This document shows positions 10,254-21,374 of a stretch of DNA of 64,000 nt, in pieces. This DNA comes from Akanthomyces muscarius (taxonomy: Eukaryota; Ascomycota; Sordariomycetes; Hypocreales; Cordycipitaceae): assembly GCF_028009165.1 (NCBI RefSeq), contig NC_079241.1:620001-684000 (forward strand), given 5' to 3'. The notes beneath the pieces were generated by a model that saw only the letters and a program-made list of their open reading frames with translations, did not search any database and was not told the DNA's origin. Position 1 is the first letter of the stretch; each line of letters begins with the position of its first letter. The translations under genes were made by a program, and so were the position numbers.

Positions 10254-12916
10254 ATGGCGGCCATAGAGCCCGAGCCGCAGTCGCAAAGAAAATGGGTGCC
10301 TGCCACGGTCGGCATCTGCCACTGGCAGACGGCCACTGATAGGGTAAGATCCTGGCGATGATGTAACGTGATCCATGGATACATCTAATATGGAGGCCGA
10401 CAGTTTGGTCCAGAAGCAAAAGCGGCCATTCGCGATCGCGAGCGAGTGGCTCTTGGGCTTCATCCTTTGGGCCACGATTCCCCATTTTTATGGGCACCGG
10501 AGATACTTGACGACGAGAACGTCGTCAGCTATTCCATCCATAAAATTGTGCCTGCACCGCAGTGTTATCGCAATAACTTGACGGCTCTATCTCAGGCATA
10601 CAACGTCTGTCACGGTGCTTCCAACGCTGGACGCATCACGCTGACTTCGTTATAGCTATATTTTGTCGCCTACCAGAGCCAGATCTTCGTTTACGTACCG
10701 CGAAGTATAGCGAGACAGCGTCTCCCCAGGCATCCTGATTGCCGGCTGCGCTGCGAGCCCAGCAGTGTCGCGCCTTACATTGGGGGGTATGTGGATCGAG
10801 TAGTGCCTCATTCCATCAACAATCTCACGACCGGCTTCTTAGGAAATGAAGAGGTTGTTGCTGCATGCTGCGATGACGGAGAAGTCTACGCATACTATAC
10901 AAAAGAAATCGCCGACTGGATATCTTTGCAAGAAAAGTCACCGCTTGCACATCCGAGAAGGCCAAAAAGATGCCAATCCGCATCAACAAAGCCACCAACT
11001 CAGTTCTTTCGGGAGAATGTAGGAGTTTCTGCGTGGGGCTTAGCAGTTCACCGGCAGTCGCGTCTCATCGCCGTCAGCTCTAACCGCCGGGAAGTGACTG
11101 TGTTTGCTTTTGCGTTGCAAAATGCTCCAAGACATGGCGAGCGGCCTGAGCAGCATCATCCGGCATGCGATGGACCGGCAGACTTTGTACGAAGTCGGAC
11201 TAAAAGCTGGCGAATTGTGCTGGCACTCGGTCATCATGCAAATAATGTTCCTAATGTATGCTTCATAAACGACCAGGAAGGTGAAGCGGAAAAGGTTTCT
11301 GCAATCGACATTGATGGGTTTACCTGGATCGCGGATATATGGAATGCTGGTCGGCCAGTCATATGCATTGGACCATCAGCTGGCTCGCTACGGCGCAGCG
11401 AGGAAAGCATCGGAGATTCTTCTCGGTATGTTCATTCCCGACAGTGGTGTGTATGATCTAACAATGTTTCTTTAGTGGTTGGGGAGTTTTAGCTTTGCCC
11501 GACGAGAGCTTCCTGACCGTAGATACCCTGGAAGAGCTCATTGGTGGCAAGCCTCGTACAATACTCCCTACTAGTAAAGTATGTTCGCAGCCAATGGCAG
11601 ATGTTGAGCCATGCGTTCGAGCCGTCCCTGAAAATCCCTGCCCGGAGCTTGATTCTGGCTTAGATCGCGCCCACCATCTACATATAATCCTGCCGGGCCA
11701 GAATGCTCTTCATGCGATAGCAAACCTACTTGGAAATGAGAATGATCAACTCGGAGACGAAACAGATGAAGAGATACTAGGTGGCGAGGGGTTTGATGAA
11801 GAAGAGGAGGACGAAGAGGAAGATGACGATGACGATAATGATGTCGAAGAAGACGACGAAGGTGACGATGATAACGGCGAAGATAGCGATGCAGGCGCAC
11901 ACGATCAAGAGGATGACGACGAACAGGACCTCGAAATTGCTCAGGTAGAAAACGCGGAAGACGTGGACATGGACGACGAATCTGACGTGTCTTGGGTGGG
12001 CGACAATTTCATAGAAGAAGCGATCGTTGATGATGTCGTGGATCAGGCCGTGGCACATATTGGGTCTGTTCAGCCGGTCACCTCTAGCGGGCTGGTCACA
12101 GCTTACGGGTTTTTCAACAAACGACGTCTACCGGCTTCTCCCTTTGCGGTAAGTGCGTCTAGGAAAATGAAGGAAGGCTGTGCTCTCTCTAAACAATTGC
12201 AGGCTACCAAAGGGTTGGGTTGGCATGAAATGGGCGAAAAGTTGGTCTACTTTCCGCACTCGGGTCGCATTGCACCTATACCGCAAGAGGCGCATTCGTT
12301 GGCCAAATTTCTCAAGCGACCACGGGAGGTCAGCGACTCTCTACGTGCCAACCTAGACTCCATGTCAAGGGGCTACCATCTCGTGCGCATGTATGAAAAA
12401 GACCTGGAAATGAGAAGTCTTCAGACGAATGATCTTGGCGACGAAAAGGAGATTGGCATTCACTGCCCCAACGTTCTCACTTTTGGGAGCTTTCCGGACC
12501 GGAACCTGCGGCCCTACTTCAGGGCCACCAGCAGGCTGAGCATGGTCATGCACGTACCAGAGCTGTCACTTGTGATTATTGGGTCGCCCATGGGCAGAGT
12601 GCTTCTCCTCACGCCAACTCGCCTCCCAAGTCCGCAGAGTGCAGGGCCTGGCAAGCCTGGGTACTGGAGCCATGGACTTCGAGTGGAGTGGGTGCTGCCT
12701 CGCACGTCGGATGACATCTGCCATGGTCAGCATAGAAGACCGCTGCACGGCGTCGCAGTAGGGCCTGTGCAGGATGAGCGTGGTATAGGCGCACTGGGCT
12801 CTGATCACGCTTCCATCCCACGCCGGTATCGTTTGATGCTGCATTACCGGAATCACGACATTGCAACTTTTGAAATTACGAGACAAGAACAGACAGGAAA
12901 GCTATGCATCTTCTGA
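10254..12916 (+). CDS. crt10: Crt10-like protein (ribonucleotide-reductase regulator family)
   Basis: Predicted 815 aa from five exons: 10254-10343, 10404-10604, 10656-11425, 11476-12148 and 12203-12916. All introns are GT-AG, with branch-like ctaat or ctgac before acceptors 1 and 2. The segment WGLAVHRQSRLIAVSSN (about residues 223-239), followed by REVTVFAFAL, is characteristic of the fungal Crt10 family, a WD40-like propeller. The later DIDGFTWIADIW and GWGVLALPDESF stretches fit the same fold. A long Asp/Glu tract occupies about residues 448-515. In budding yeast Crt10 represses ribonucleotide reductase genes; the role in filamentous fungi is not settled. Intron 4 (12149-12202) is 54 nt with no in-frame stop, so its retention would insert 18 residues. 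The start rests on the first ATG that keeps frame into exon 2 and is less certain than the core. Confidence 0.75.
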
Positions 12917-15435
12917 TTTACCTACCATTGGGAAATGAGAATGATGCACTATTGGCTCTCGCGGGCCTACTGCTGCTGTGAACCTCTGAGTACTCGCCGA
13001 TGGCGCGAGCGATTCGCTTCACTATAGTCTGAGACAGCTGTCTATCAAAGTGACAACAAGATAGGAACTTCTAAGCGATGTAGCAGAAATGAAGTCACTC
13101 AAATCAGTTCTACCAAGTCAATGCGACGGAAGATGACAGGGCTGTTCGCAATCGCCATGGTGCTGAGCAATCGCCAAGGCGACTAAGGAAAATTGAGGCG
13201 GTGATATTATACCGGTTTAAGTGTGCTTGCGACGGTCCAATATGAACAAGTCTACGGATACAGATATTGCCAAGTTGAACCGTCTCTCTTTGCAACAGAG
13301 CCAGCGCATTGCTTTATCGCTGGCGACAAGCCGCTCCGATGACGGATCCGGGACCCTGGGCCAGCAGTGGGAAAGGTTTATGTATGTTGCGAAATCAGTG
13401 AAACTGCCGCATCGTGATTGGCTGAGCGCCGCACTGATAAGGCTGGGCCAAAAAGGGCAGGGGGCGGCGGGGGTGTGGTGTGATGCTAGTGAAAAAAACC
13501 TTGGGAGATCTGGGTGCTTTTTGGGGTGCAGCCAATCTGGGAGCCGCGTATTTTGTCCTTTTCTTTTTCTGCCCTGGCAAGCAAAGCAACGACCGGGAGG
13601 GACCGGGTCGGACACTCTGAACGGCGCGCATGTGATGAAGGAGACTCTGCGCGCGACCATGCTGTTACCCGCCTAAGAACAATGCCGAACTCGCTTGACT
13701 GTTGATTATTATTCTTTTCACCTGTTGGGATGTTCTTGTGTCAGGGCGCATTCAGGGAAAATGATGGTTTTTCTCTCTTTTGCACTTGGTGCGTGTCGGA
13801 AGGAAGTAAACTGTTATCCGTACATGTGCAATGATGACGATGTGCGACCGCAACCCTGGCGAGCGAACTCTACGGGCCGACGATCACTGTCGAGTCGGCG
13901 TCATGCCGCCCGAACTACTGCGACATAGCTGGGGGTGCTGGTACATGTCACCAAGCACGACAACGATCTTCGTCCGCAGGGCACCTATTCAAGCACATGC
14001 CAGTGGCCAGCGCCGCCCCAGCGGAAACTCTGTTCCCTTCCAATTGCATGGCAATGTTAACCACCGGGCAAGAAATAGTCGGTGCTTCTTCAGCTGTGCC
14101 CAAACGGCCAGCCACCAGTCAGCCTCGAAATTACAGGAATTGATTCAAGAAGTCGAGCAATTCCAATGTGTTTATGCAGCCGAACCTCGGATGATGTCCT
14201 TGGGCCAATTAACTGGGAGGCGCGGCCGTGGACGGGGACAGAGCTGCTTGGCTTCCTATTGGCGCTCAGGAGCAGCCTATCTTTGGCCATATCTGCAAAT
14301 AGATTGATTGGCCCGATACAGTCGGTGGTGTGTAGGGGGGGTGTGGCCGTTGTCTGGGGGAAGCGGGGATGCCGGCTTCCCTCTTGTGTGCACCCCGCGC
14401 TCGGCTCGTCTTTTCTCTCTGCGAAGCATTGCGAAGCATGATTGACTGGCCTCCAATACGTAGAAGTGACGGGCAAATTCATTGTCCAGCTCTTTACGGC
14501 TGAAGTGCTGGGATTGCAAACTATGCTGGCTCAAGCCGTAACTACTGCGCACTCTGTGGTTTTTTTTATGAGACAAGCAATTAAAATGGTAGTACTCAGT
14601 TGGCTGCCGCATTGCCGGACCAAGGTCCCTGCCTGCCACATCAAGACATGGAAGAGCAGACATGTCAAATCTGCCCCGACATGCCCAAAGCACACGACAA
14701 ACCCCAGAGTCGCATGCCGATGGAGGACTACTGCCAGCGTGCCCCGTTGCCTACTCCAGGCTCTCTAATCGTCTCTGCGCGTCAGCTCTCTTATCGGGAG
14801 AGCCATCGTCCAAAAGGAAGGTGCCCGTAGTACACACGGCGTGTGTGTACCTGTCGATGCAAAGCCCGTTGATAGACAAGAATGTGCATTATCTTGTCAG
14901 AAGTGCCTGATAGACTCGTCCCTTCTGCAGAGAGGGAGCAAGAAAATTATAAAAAGGCCATGAGCCCGTCCTCGCCGTTCCGCTCGAGACAGGATGGTGT
15001 AATCGTGCACAGAGTGGCAGCAGCGAGCGATGCGACTCTTCCCAGACACTTGAACGGCAGCGTCCTGCCGCGACAAGACACCGATTGATGCTAGGCAACT
15101 CACTTTGCTCAAACTTCTTGGCTTTTGGGATTCGATGGCGTCAACCAACGCCCAGGCCTTCCAAGCTGAGCTTTTTGTCTGGGGAATTTTCCATTTCATT
15201 TGACCGACGCGACCGCGCCATCCGCAGAGAAATTCATCACGGTATACCACTTCTGTCCTTGTCTTTTCGTCGTCTATGCCGCGCAACCCAATCCCTCCCC
15301 CAATCAGGAAAATGCCCTGAAGACTCGAGAAAGAGAGAGATAACGGGTGCGGGAGGACGAGGGTGTGGCGTTAGCACAATCAGCAAGCCCACTTTGGGGG
15401 TTTCAATTCTCAGCCTCCTCCACGCCTTGAACCTT

Positions 15436-16371
15436 TATCTCAGTCGTCCTTTACTTCTTATTAGTGTTATCTCTGGCTTTATCATCAGCCTTTGCTCTTA
15501 CAGTTCTCCCCCCCCCCCCCCCATCCATCCTCGTGCCTGTTAGTTTTCGTCGGTCCCCGACCGCTAGCACGCCCATTTCTCGGGACGCCGCTGGGCTCGT
15601 CCGCTATCTATCCTCTGCGTTGCCTATCAATGACGGTGGGCTGCTTATTATTGGGCGCCTTCTTTTCCTGTCGTTTTGTCGCTGACACCGGCTTCGGTCT
15701 GGGTCACCCTCCATCCCCAGCTCAAAGCTGAGATCGGCGCTCTCTCTCTCTCTGTCGTGCTTTCAATTGAACAACAAAGACAAGCACATAGATGGCGAAA
15801 TCGTACTCTGTAGGAGAAGAATGATCGAGGACAAGGATCAGCATCTCGAAATAGTCATTGTCTCATTCCATCATTTGGCGCTACGATGCCAAGAGAGCAT
15901 GTCTGTAACCGACACGCGCACAAGATACGAACAGTCCACATGTCCTTTGTCCCCAGTCCGGCTCGGCAGGAGTGGGAAAGCAGGGGTGTGCATTCAAAGG
16001 GGGAAAAAAGTAGAATTAAGCCTTTCTGGGAAGAGCCACACCCAAATCGCGCATTACCAGTAGCCCAGAGGCCTGCCAGAAAAAAACCCCAGACCATCGT
16101 CTTATCTATTGCCCTGCGATGGCCCCGACCAGCAGGAAAGAATTGGAGCCCCCAGACAGACCCTTGGGTACCGGAAGCAAGAGAGAAAGGATATGCATCG
16201 CCCTCCTCGTCCCCCAGTTTTTTTTATTATTATTATCGGTAGCGACTCGTCGGCGCGCCGCTGCTGCTGTGGTCGTGCACGCCCTCCCCGTCGGTACTTC
16301 GGGCGGCGGCGCACCCTCGCCAGCTCGCCTGCGGTTGCTCGCTGCCACTCTTCTTTTGAGTATTATAGATA
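15436..16371. promoter_or_regulatory. Cluster of GATA cores upstream of the ammonium transporter
   Basis: GATA cores (read as TATC on the plus strand) occur at 15436-15439, 15468-15471, 15480-15483, a tandem pair at 15605-15608 and 15609-15612, 16103-16106 and 16234-16237. A plus-oriented GATA lies at 16368-16371. Fungal ammonium permeases are commonly controlled by AreA/NIT2-type GATA activators, so these are candidate nitrogen-response sites. The motif is short and expected often by chance; only the tandem pair stands out. Confidence 0.3.
15508..15522 (+). repeat. C15 homopolymer
   Basis: A run of 15 C residues inside the pyrimidine-rich leader/promoter of the ammonium transporter gene. 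Length may be unstable or misread in sequencing. Confidence 0.9.
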
Positions 16372-16754
16372 ACGATTCAGTTTGTGCCTGTCTTTTTCTT
16401 CCTCCGTGTTTCTCCTCTTTTTAGCCTTGGCTTCTCCCCTTTACCCCCCTGCGCAACTTCAGCTCGCCTTTTTTAAATACCTTTGCATCTCCTCCCGACT
16501 TGCTGCTAGCTCTGGTCGTGGTCCATCTTGCTCTTCCTCAACCTTGTACTAGCGACTCCAAGTCTCTTTGTCGGGTAGTACGCTCGCCCTTTGCGATTGA
16601 ACATTTACTCGACTTGCCTGTTTGCCGTTCTGAAACAGTAAAAGGCAAAGACTCTCTGGTGCTGTGAACGCCACTGGCCAAATACCATCTCGGTCTGCGC
16701 GACCATTGACACCGAACTTGCTCGTCCTCGGCTCCACGATTGTCGCATTTCATC

Positions 16755-18480
16755 ATGTCCTACGCACATATTGGCCCTCCGGTGCCTTTCAACGGCACCG
16801 ATGAGCTCACCGGTGGTGATGCCAGTAAGTATTTGCGAGAATCATCGTCAAAGGCACCGACAGCTGACTCGGCAATCCTGCCATAGCCGAAACAAACCTT
16901 AACCAATGGTACCAGTCTGGCGACCAAGCATTCATCCTCCTCAGCGCGTGCCTCGTGCTTCTCATGGTGCCGGGCATTGCCTTTCTCTACTCCGGCCTCG
17001 CCCGTCGCAAGTCCGCCCTGTCCATGCTGTGGGTTGTCATGATGTCCTTTAGCGTCATCGTCTTCCAGTGGTACTTTTGGGGCTTCTCGCTCGCCTTCTC
17101 GCCCACCTCGACCAACGGCTTCATCGGCAACATGCACCACTTTGGCCTCAAAAAAGTCCTGGCCGCGCCCTCGCTCGGCTCGCCCCTCATCCCCGCCCTG
17201 CTCTACTCCTTCTACCAGATGATGTTCTGCGCCGTCACGGCCGCGCTGACGGTCGGCGCCGTCGCCGAGCGCGGCCGCGTCGTCCCCGGCATGGTCTTTA
17301 CCTTTTTCTGGGCCACCCTCGTCTACTGCCCGCTCGCCTACTGGGTGTGGAATCCCGACGGCTGGTGCTTCAAGCACGGCGTTATCGACTACGCCGGCGG
17401 CGTCCCCGTCGAGATCGGCTCCGGCGTCTCGGCCCTCGCCTACTCGTGGGTGCTCGGCCGCCGCAACGAACGCATGATGATGAACTTTCGACCGCACAAC
17501 ATCTCGCTCATCACGCTCGGCACCATTCTCCTGTGGTTCGGATGGCTCGGCTTCAACGGTGGCTCTGCCTTCGGTGCCAACCTGCGCGCCGTCATGGCGT
17601 GCTGGAACTCGTGCTTGACGGCCATGTTTGCTGCCATGACCTGGTGCCTGCTTGATTTCCGTCTTGCTCGCAAGTGGTCCATGGTCGGTTGGTGCTCTGG
17701 TACTATTTCTGGTCTTGTTGCTGCTACACCCGCGTCCGGTTTCATCGACCCTTGGGCCAGCATTATCTTGGGTGTCGTCGCTGGAGTGTGCTGCAACTTT
17801 GGCACTAAGAGTGAGTGATTTACTTGCCTCTCCTAGATGACACGGAACTCTTTACTAATTTTCATCTTTCAACAGTCAAGTTCCTCGTTCGTATCGACGA
17901 CTCTCTCGATGTGTTTGCCGAACACGGCATCGGCGGCATGGTCGGTCTGATCTTCAACGCATTCTTCGCCACCAAGAATGTCATTGGACTTGATGGTGTC
18001 AACTCTGGTACACTCGGCGGTTTCCTCGATCACAAATACGCCACCATCGGCTGGCAAATCGCTGCCATTGTCGCCGCATCGGCCTATGCCTTTGTCATGT
18101 CCGCCATCATTGCCAAGCTCATCGACTTTGTCCCTGGCCTGAAGCTGCGCGCCTCCGAAGAGGCCGAACTTCTCGGCATGGACGACGACCAGCACGGTGA
18201 ATTCTCATACGACTATGTCGAGGTCCGCCGAGACTTCCTCGCTTGGAGCCCTCAGACCGGCGAGCCTGCTGGAGAGGGCACGACGATTGAGCCGCAGCAC
18301 GGCATCCAGGAGCACGCTAGCATGGTTCGTCCTACTAGCTCCTCTCTTGCCATGGCGGAGAGCAAGCGATCATCACCGTCGTCCTTGCGTGATCACAGCG
18401 ACCGCGAGGAAGTCATTGTCGAGGCGGTTGAGCCGGAGGCGGAGCTGCCGCCCATGCGAGAGAAGCAAGCGTCGGTTTGA
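16755..18480 (+). CDS. Amt/Mep/Rh ammonium transporter, Mep1/Mep3 (MeaA-like) type
   Basis: Predicted 532 aa from exons 16755-16824, 16887-17810 and 17876-18480, all GT-AG. The Amt fold is evident: FLYSGLARRKSALSM, FQWYFWGFSLAF, the aromatic cage region, WFGWLGFNGGSAFGANLRA and the closing DDSLDVFAEHGIGGMVG. Eleven hydrophobic helices are expected in the plasma membrane. The first pore histidine of bacterial AmtB/Mep2 is Glu here (Glu199 in VPVEIGSG), while the second, His348 in AEHG, is kept. Glu at this site is the known signature of yeast Mep1/Mep3-like permeases and argues against a Mep2-type sensor. The cytoplasmic tail is long (from about residue 415), acidic and Ser-rich, so phosphorylation control is plausible. 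Exons use very C-ending codons, suggesting high expression. Its promoter region holds GATA cores. Confidence 0.93.
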
Positions 18481-18993
18481 TTCACCAACGCATGAGCTTG
18501 CTCTTCTTTTTTTCTTTCTTTTTATACCTCATTGTGTTTCGATTGGTTTTCATCATGAATCCGTTTTACGGACAAAACGGAAGCGGGCGTTCGGGAGCAT
18601 CGGTATTTCGGCATTGTTTCTCTCTTTTCTCGACACTTGAGTAGGCAAGAGTCTTATATATCAGGTCGAACTTGTGTATAGATTTACCCGTCAAGTAAAA
18701 TACGGATGGGCAGAAGAGAAATACAGCACATTAGCCAGGTACATGGCATTTATGCATAATCTAGATAGCGATGACAAATAAACAAGATAAACAAATCATC
18801 AGATTTCGCGCTTTATGAGCTGTTCTACATGAAGGCTGTGTATCTACAGAGTGATTAATCATGGTTTTGCTTCTGTTTGCGGGTAAGTCTTAGGGTGTCA
18901 CTAGTACAAACGCTGACGACGCAGAGAATATTTAACATTATTTTTACATGGCACACTGAACGCCGGCCGTAAATCCAAAGCGAGAACCCACGA
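18481..18993. other. Convergent intergenic region, transporter and phytase 3' ends
   Basis: 513 bp between two stop codons. AT-richer from about 18650 to 18840, consistent with 3' untranslated sequence and terminators of both genes. No gene seen. Confidence 0.5.
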
Positions 18994-20918
18994 CTAGTTA
19001 GGCACGCCATCCGTGACCTTGCCATATGGCTCCGCCTCATATTCACCAAAGCATGCAAAGTCGTACTGTGCCTTCTCCGCCATCTTGTCCTGAATCCTAA
19101 TGAACGTCTCCAGTTCACACCAGCCATCCTTGCGGCTGGCATCACACTCGGCGAAGCTCTGCCCCAGGGGAACGGTGCGCTGATTGAGGACAAAGTGGAT
19201 GTAGCGCGTCTCGCCACCGCGCAGGTAGCCATCGCGCTGAGGGGAGACGGGCTGCGGGGTGTTGATGATCTCCATGTCGAGGCGGGCGCCAAAGGGCGTT
19301 ACGTGAGATACAGTAAAATTGTGCTTGCCAGGATACTCCGTGGCGGGGAGCTCGTCGGCAAACTGACGCAGACCAAATGCTGTCAGGACAGAGACAATGT
19401 TGGTGTCGTGCGAAAAGTCAAAGTAGAGACTCTGATTAAGAGGAAAGGTCTCGAGGCTGTTGTCGAGAGTGACGTTGATTTGAGAGCCAGAGTAACCGAG
19501 AGTGTGATTCTTGAGGCGGGCCATGACCTCTTGCTGATAGCCGAGGCCAATAGCGCGCTGTATAGATAAGTCAGCCAAGGGGTTTCAATTAAGATTAAGA
19601 GAAGTACGTACGCCTGTCGGACTGTGGAAAGCGTTGGTGGAGGAAAAGGACAGATCAATCGAGTAGCCAAAGTGCACCCATTCCTCATACGTGAAGAGGT
19701 CGCAGAACTTGCTGAAGCCATAGGACACAGTCTCATATGGACACATGGTTTGCGCGGCGTATACATCCTGAGCTGTCCATTCAAAACTTTCAGACATGGC
19801 GTTAAATCGCGATACAGCTTAACTTTGTTAGCAAAGCAGGCGCGTTGAACAGCCGGATAAGATGACCTACCATCCTTGAGATAAATGCCGACCCAGGTGG
19901 TGGGGGCCTCATAGCCGGGAGTTTTGGTGTTGGCATTTGGGCAGTTCAAGTAGCCAGCAAGTGAGTTGTTGTAGTTTTTGCCTTCAATGAGGACTTCGAT
20001 GGTAGCATTGTTCCGCCAGTCGAGGCCAAAGAAGCCAGCCAGCCAGTTCTCGGCAGACTTGAGCATGCGGTCTTGCGTAGTGGTACGCACAATGATTTTG
20101 CTGCTTGGGTTATACAGTTTCCCGTACATGTAACTGTGCAGGACGCCGGAATCGAACAGCTCCTGTCGCCCCTTTGGCACCAGAATGTCGTTGCCGAGCT
20201 CATATGTCCAGTCCTGCAGGAACCCCAGAGCTCCCTTGAACGTGGCATTGCTCTTTGCATCAGCAATCTTCTTTCCGAAACGCACGACGTCTGACCCCGA
20301 CGTCGGGTACCGTGAGCCATGGCGCGACAGCATCTGGACCTGCACAATCTCTGCGCCCTCGGGCAGCGGGTACTCGTCCACGCCAAAGCCGGGCGAGGGA
20401 AAGTACGGCGAGAGGAACGCCATCATTTTAAAGATGCTCTCGTTTCCTGCCTTCATTCCCTCAATCGGCATCGATGTCTGTAGCGGCTCGTTAGGCACAA
20501 ATGTGGCCGTCGGGTCGAAGACGCGAGTCTGTGCGAGGAACGCAGGTGCGCCGGTGGCCGTCGGCCCCGGCCACAGATTCGGCGACGTGCGAAAGTATTG
20601 TGGGAGGTCCTCTGGCGGTACGGGGCAATTGTCGTTGCGGTACCCGTGGCCGGCAAAGGCGTATGGTAGAGAAAGGTATAAATTGGCGGCCACGAGTATG
20701 ACGATGCAGCTGGCCATGGCAATCATGCGATAACGGCCTCCGGTCGGCGGCGGCGCGGCGAGCGGCGCCTTTGGGTATTGCTTCGTCCGCGACTTTGGAT
20801 CGTGTGCATTCTGATTCTCGTCTTGGGTATCGTCATGATCGTTCTCGTCTTGATATACCGGCGCGTAGTTTGAGGAATCGGCGCGCTGGTGCTTGGCCTT
20901 GCCCGAGGAAGCGGACAT
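18994..20918 (-). CDS. Histidine acid phosphatase (phytase-like), N-terminally membrane-anchored
   Basis: Predicted 605 aa from exons 20918-19871, 19817-19612 and 19557-18994. The intron 1 acceptor was chosen so that the frame yields ...YLKDAVSRFN, typical of the family. The catalytic RHGSRYP (199-205) and the SHDTNI motif (His468-Asp469) are present, so the phosphohistidine nucleophile and the acid are intact. Secreted fungal phytases have a cleaved signal peptide. This protein instead has about 64 hydrophilic residues and then a single hydrophobic helix (about 65-89, MIAMASCIVILVAANLYLSL), which predicts a type II membrane protein with a luminal or extracellular catalytic domain. Several N-x-S/T sites lie in the ectodomain. 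The family releases phosphate from phytate or other monoesters. Paired cysteines support an extracytoplasmic fold. Confidence 0.9.
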
Positions 20919-21374
20919 CTTGTCGGCGTTTGGCTATCGGAGGAGCCAGGTCCTGTGGATTTTTCGCGATGCAGAAATCTTCTATGCTAATTAAATCAAA
21001 TCGTTGAATGGTGTGCCGCAGTAAAAATAGAGTGCCGCAGGTGCTGGCGACGTTGCGACCGTGCGATAATGGAAATGGGGGATAAGACCTTGAGAGGTGA
21101 CGAGAGAAGACAGTGCTATCAGCACGGTCTTCTGGTGACGAGGCGCACTGTGCTGACTTACAAGACCTTGGCGTCACGACAATTCACACGAGGCACACTA
21201 GATCAATTTTTTGGGGAATGGCATTGGTTACATGCATAGAGAAACGAGCCTGATCTATCTGTCGGCTTGAGAGTTGTACTGTGTACATGGAAATGCTCTC
21301 AAGCTCCAAAGCTGGTCGCAACGTCTACCTCTCAGTGTTGAACCGAGATACACTGCGCGCCCTTACTTCACAAA
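20919..21374. promoter_or_regulatory. Phytase upstream region and dioxygenase 3' flank
   Basis: 456 bp containing the upstream region of the phytase gene. I looked for CACGTG, the usual PHO4/NUC-1 type site, and found none here. GATA cores occur near 21065 and 21081. Confidence 0.4.

Larger units (their letters stand above)
12917..16754. other. Long noncoding interval upstream of the ammonium transporter
   Basis: About 3.8 kb without a supported gene. It holds the crt10 3' flank and a long upstream region for the transporter. The right part (about 15400-16750) is pyrimidine-rich on the plus strand, with a C15 run, CT repeats near 15740 and a T-rich tract near 16220. Open frames here, up to 158 codons, show no protein motif. 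Confidence 0.5.

Noticed and set aside
15436..16371. Strong claim of AreA regulation from GATA cores
   Set aside because: Four-base cores occur frequently by chance; kept only as a low-confidence feature.
16760..17497. 245-codon minus-strand frame opposite the ammonium transporter
   Set aside because: Antisense shadow of C-ending codons in a clear Amt protein.
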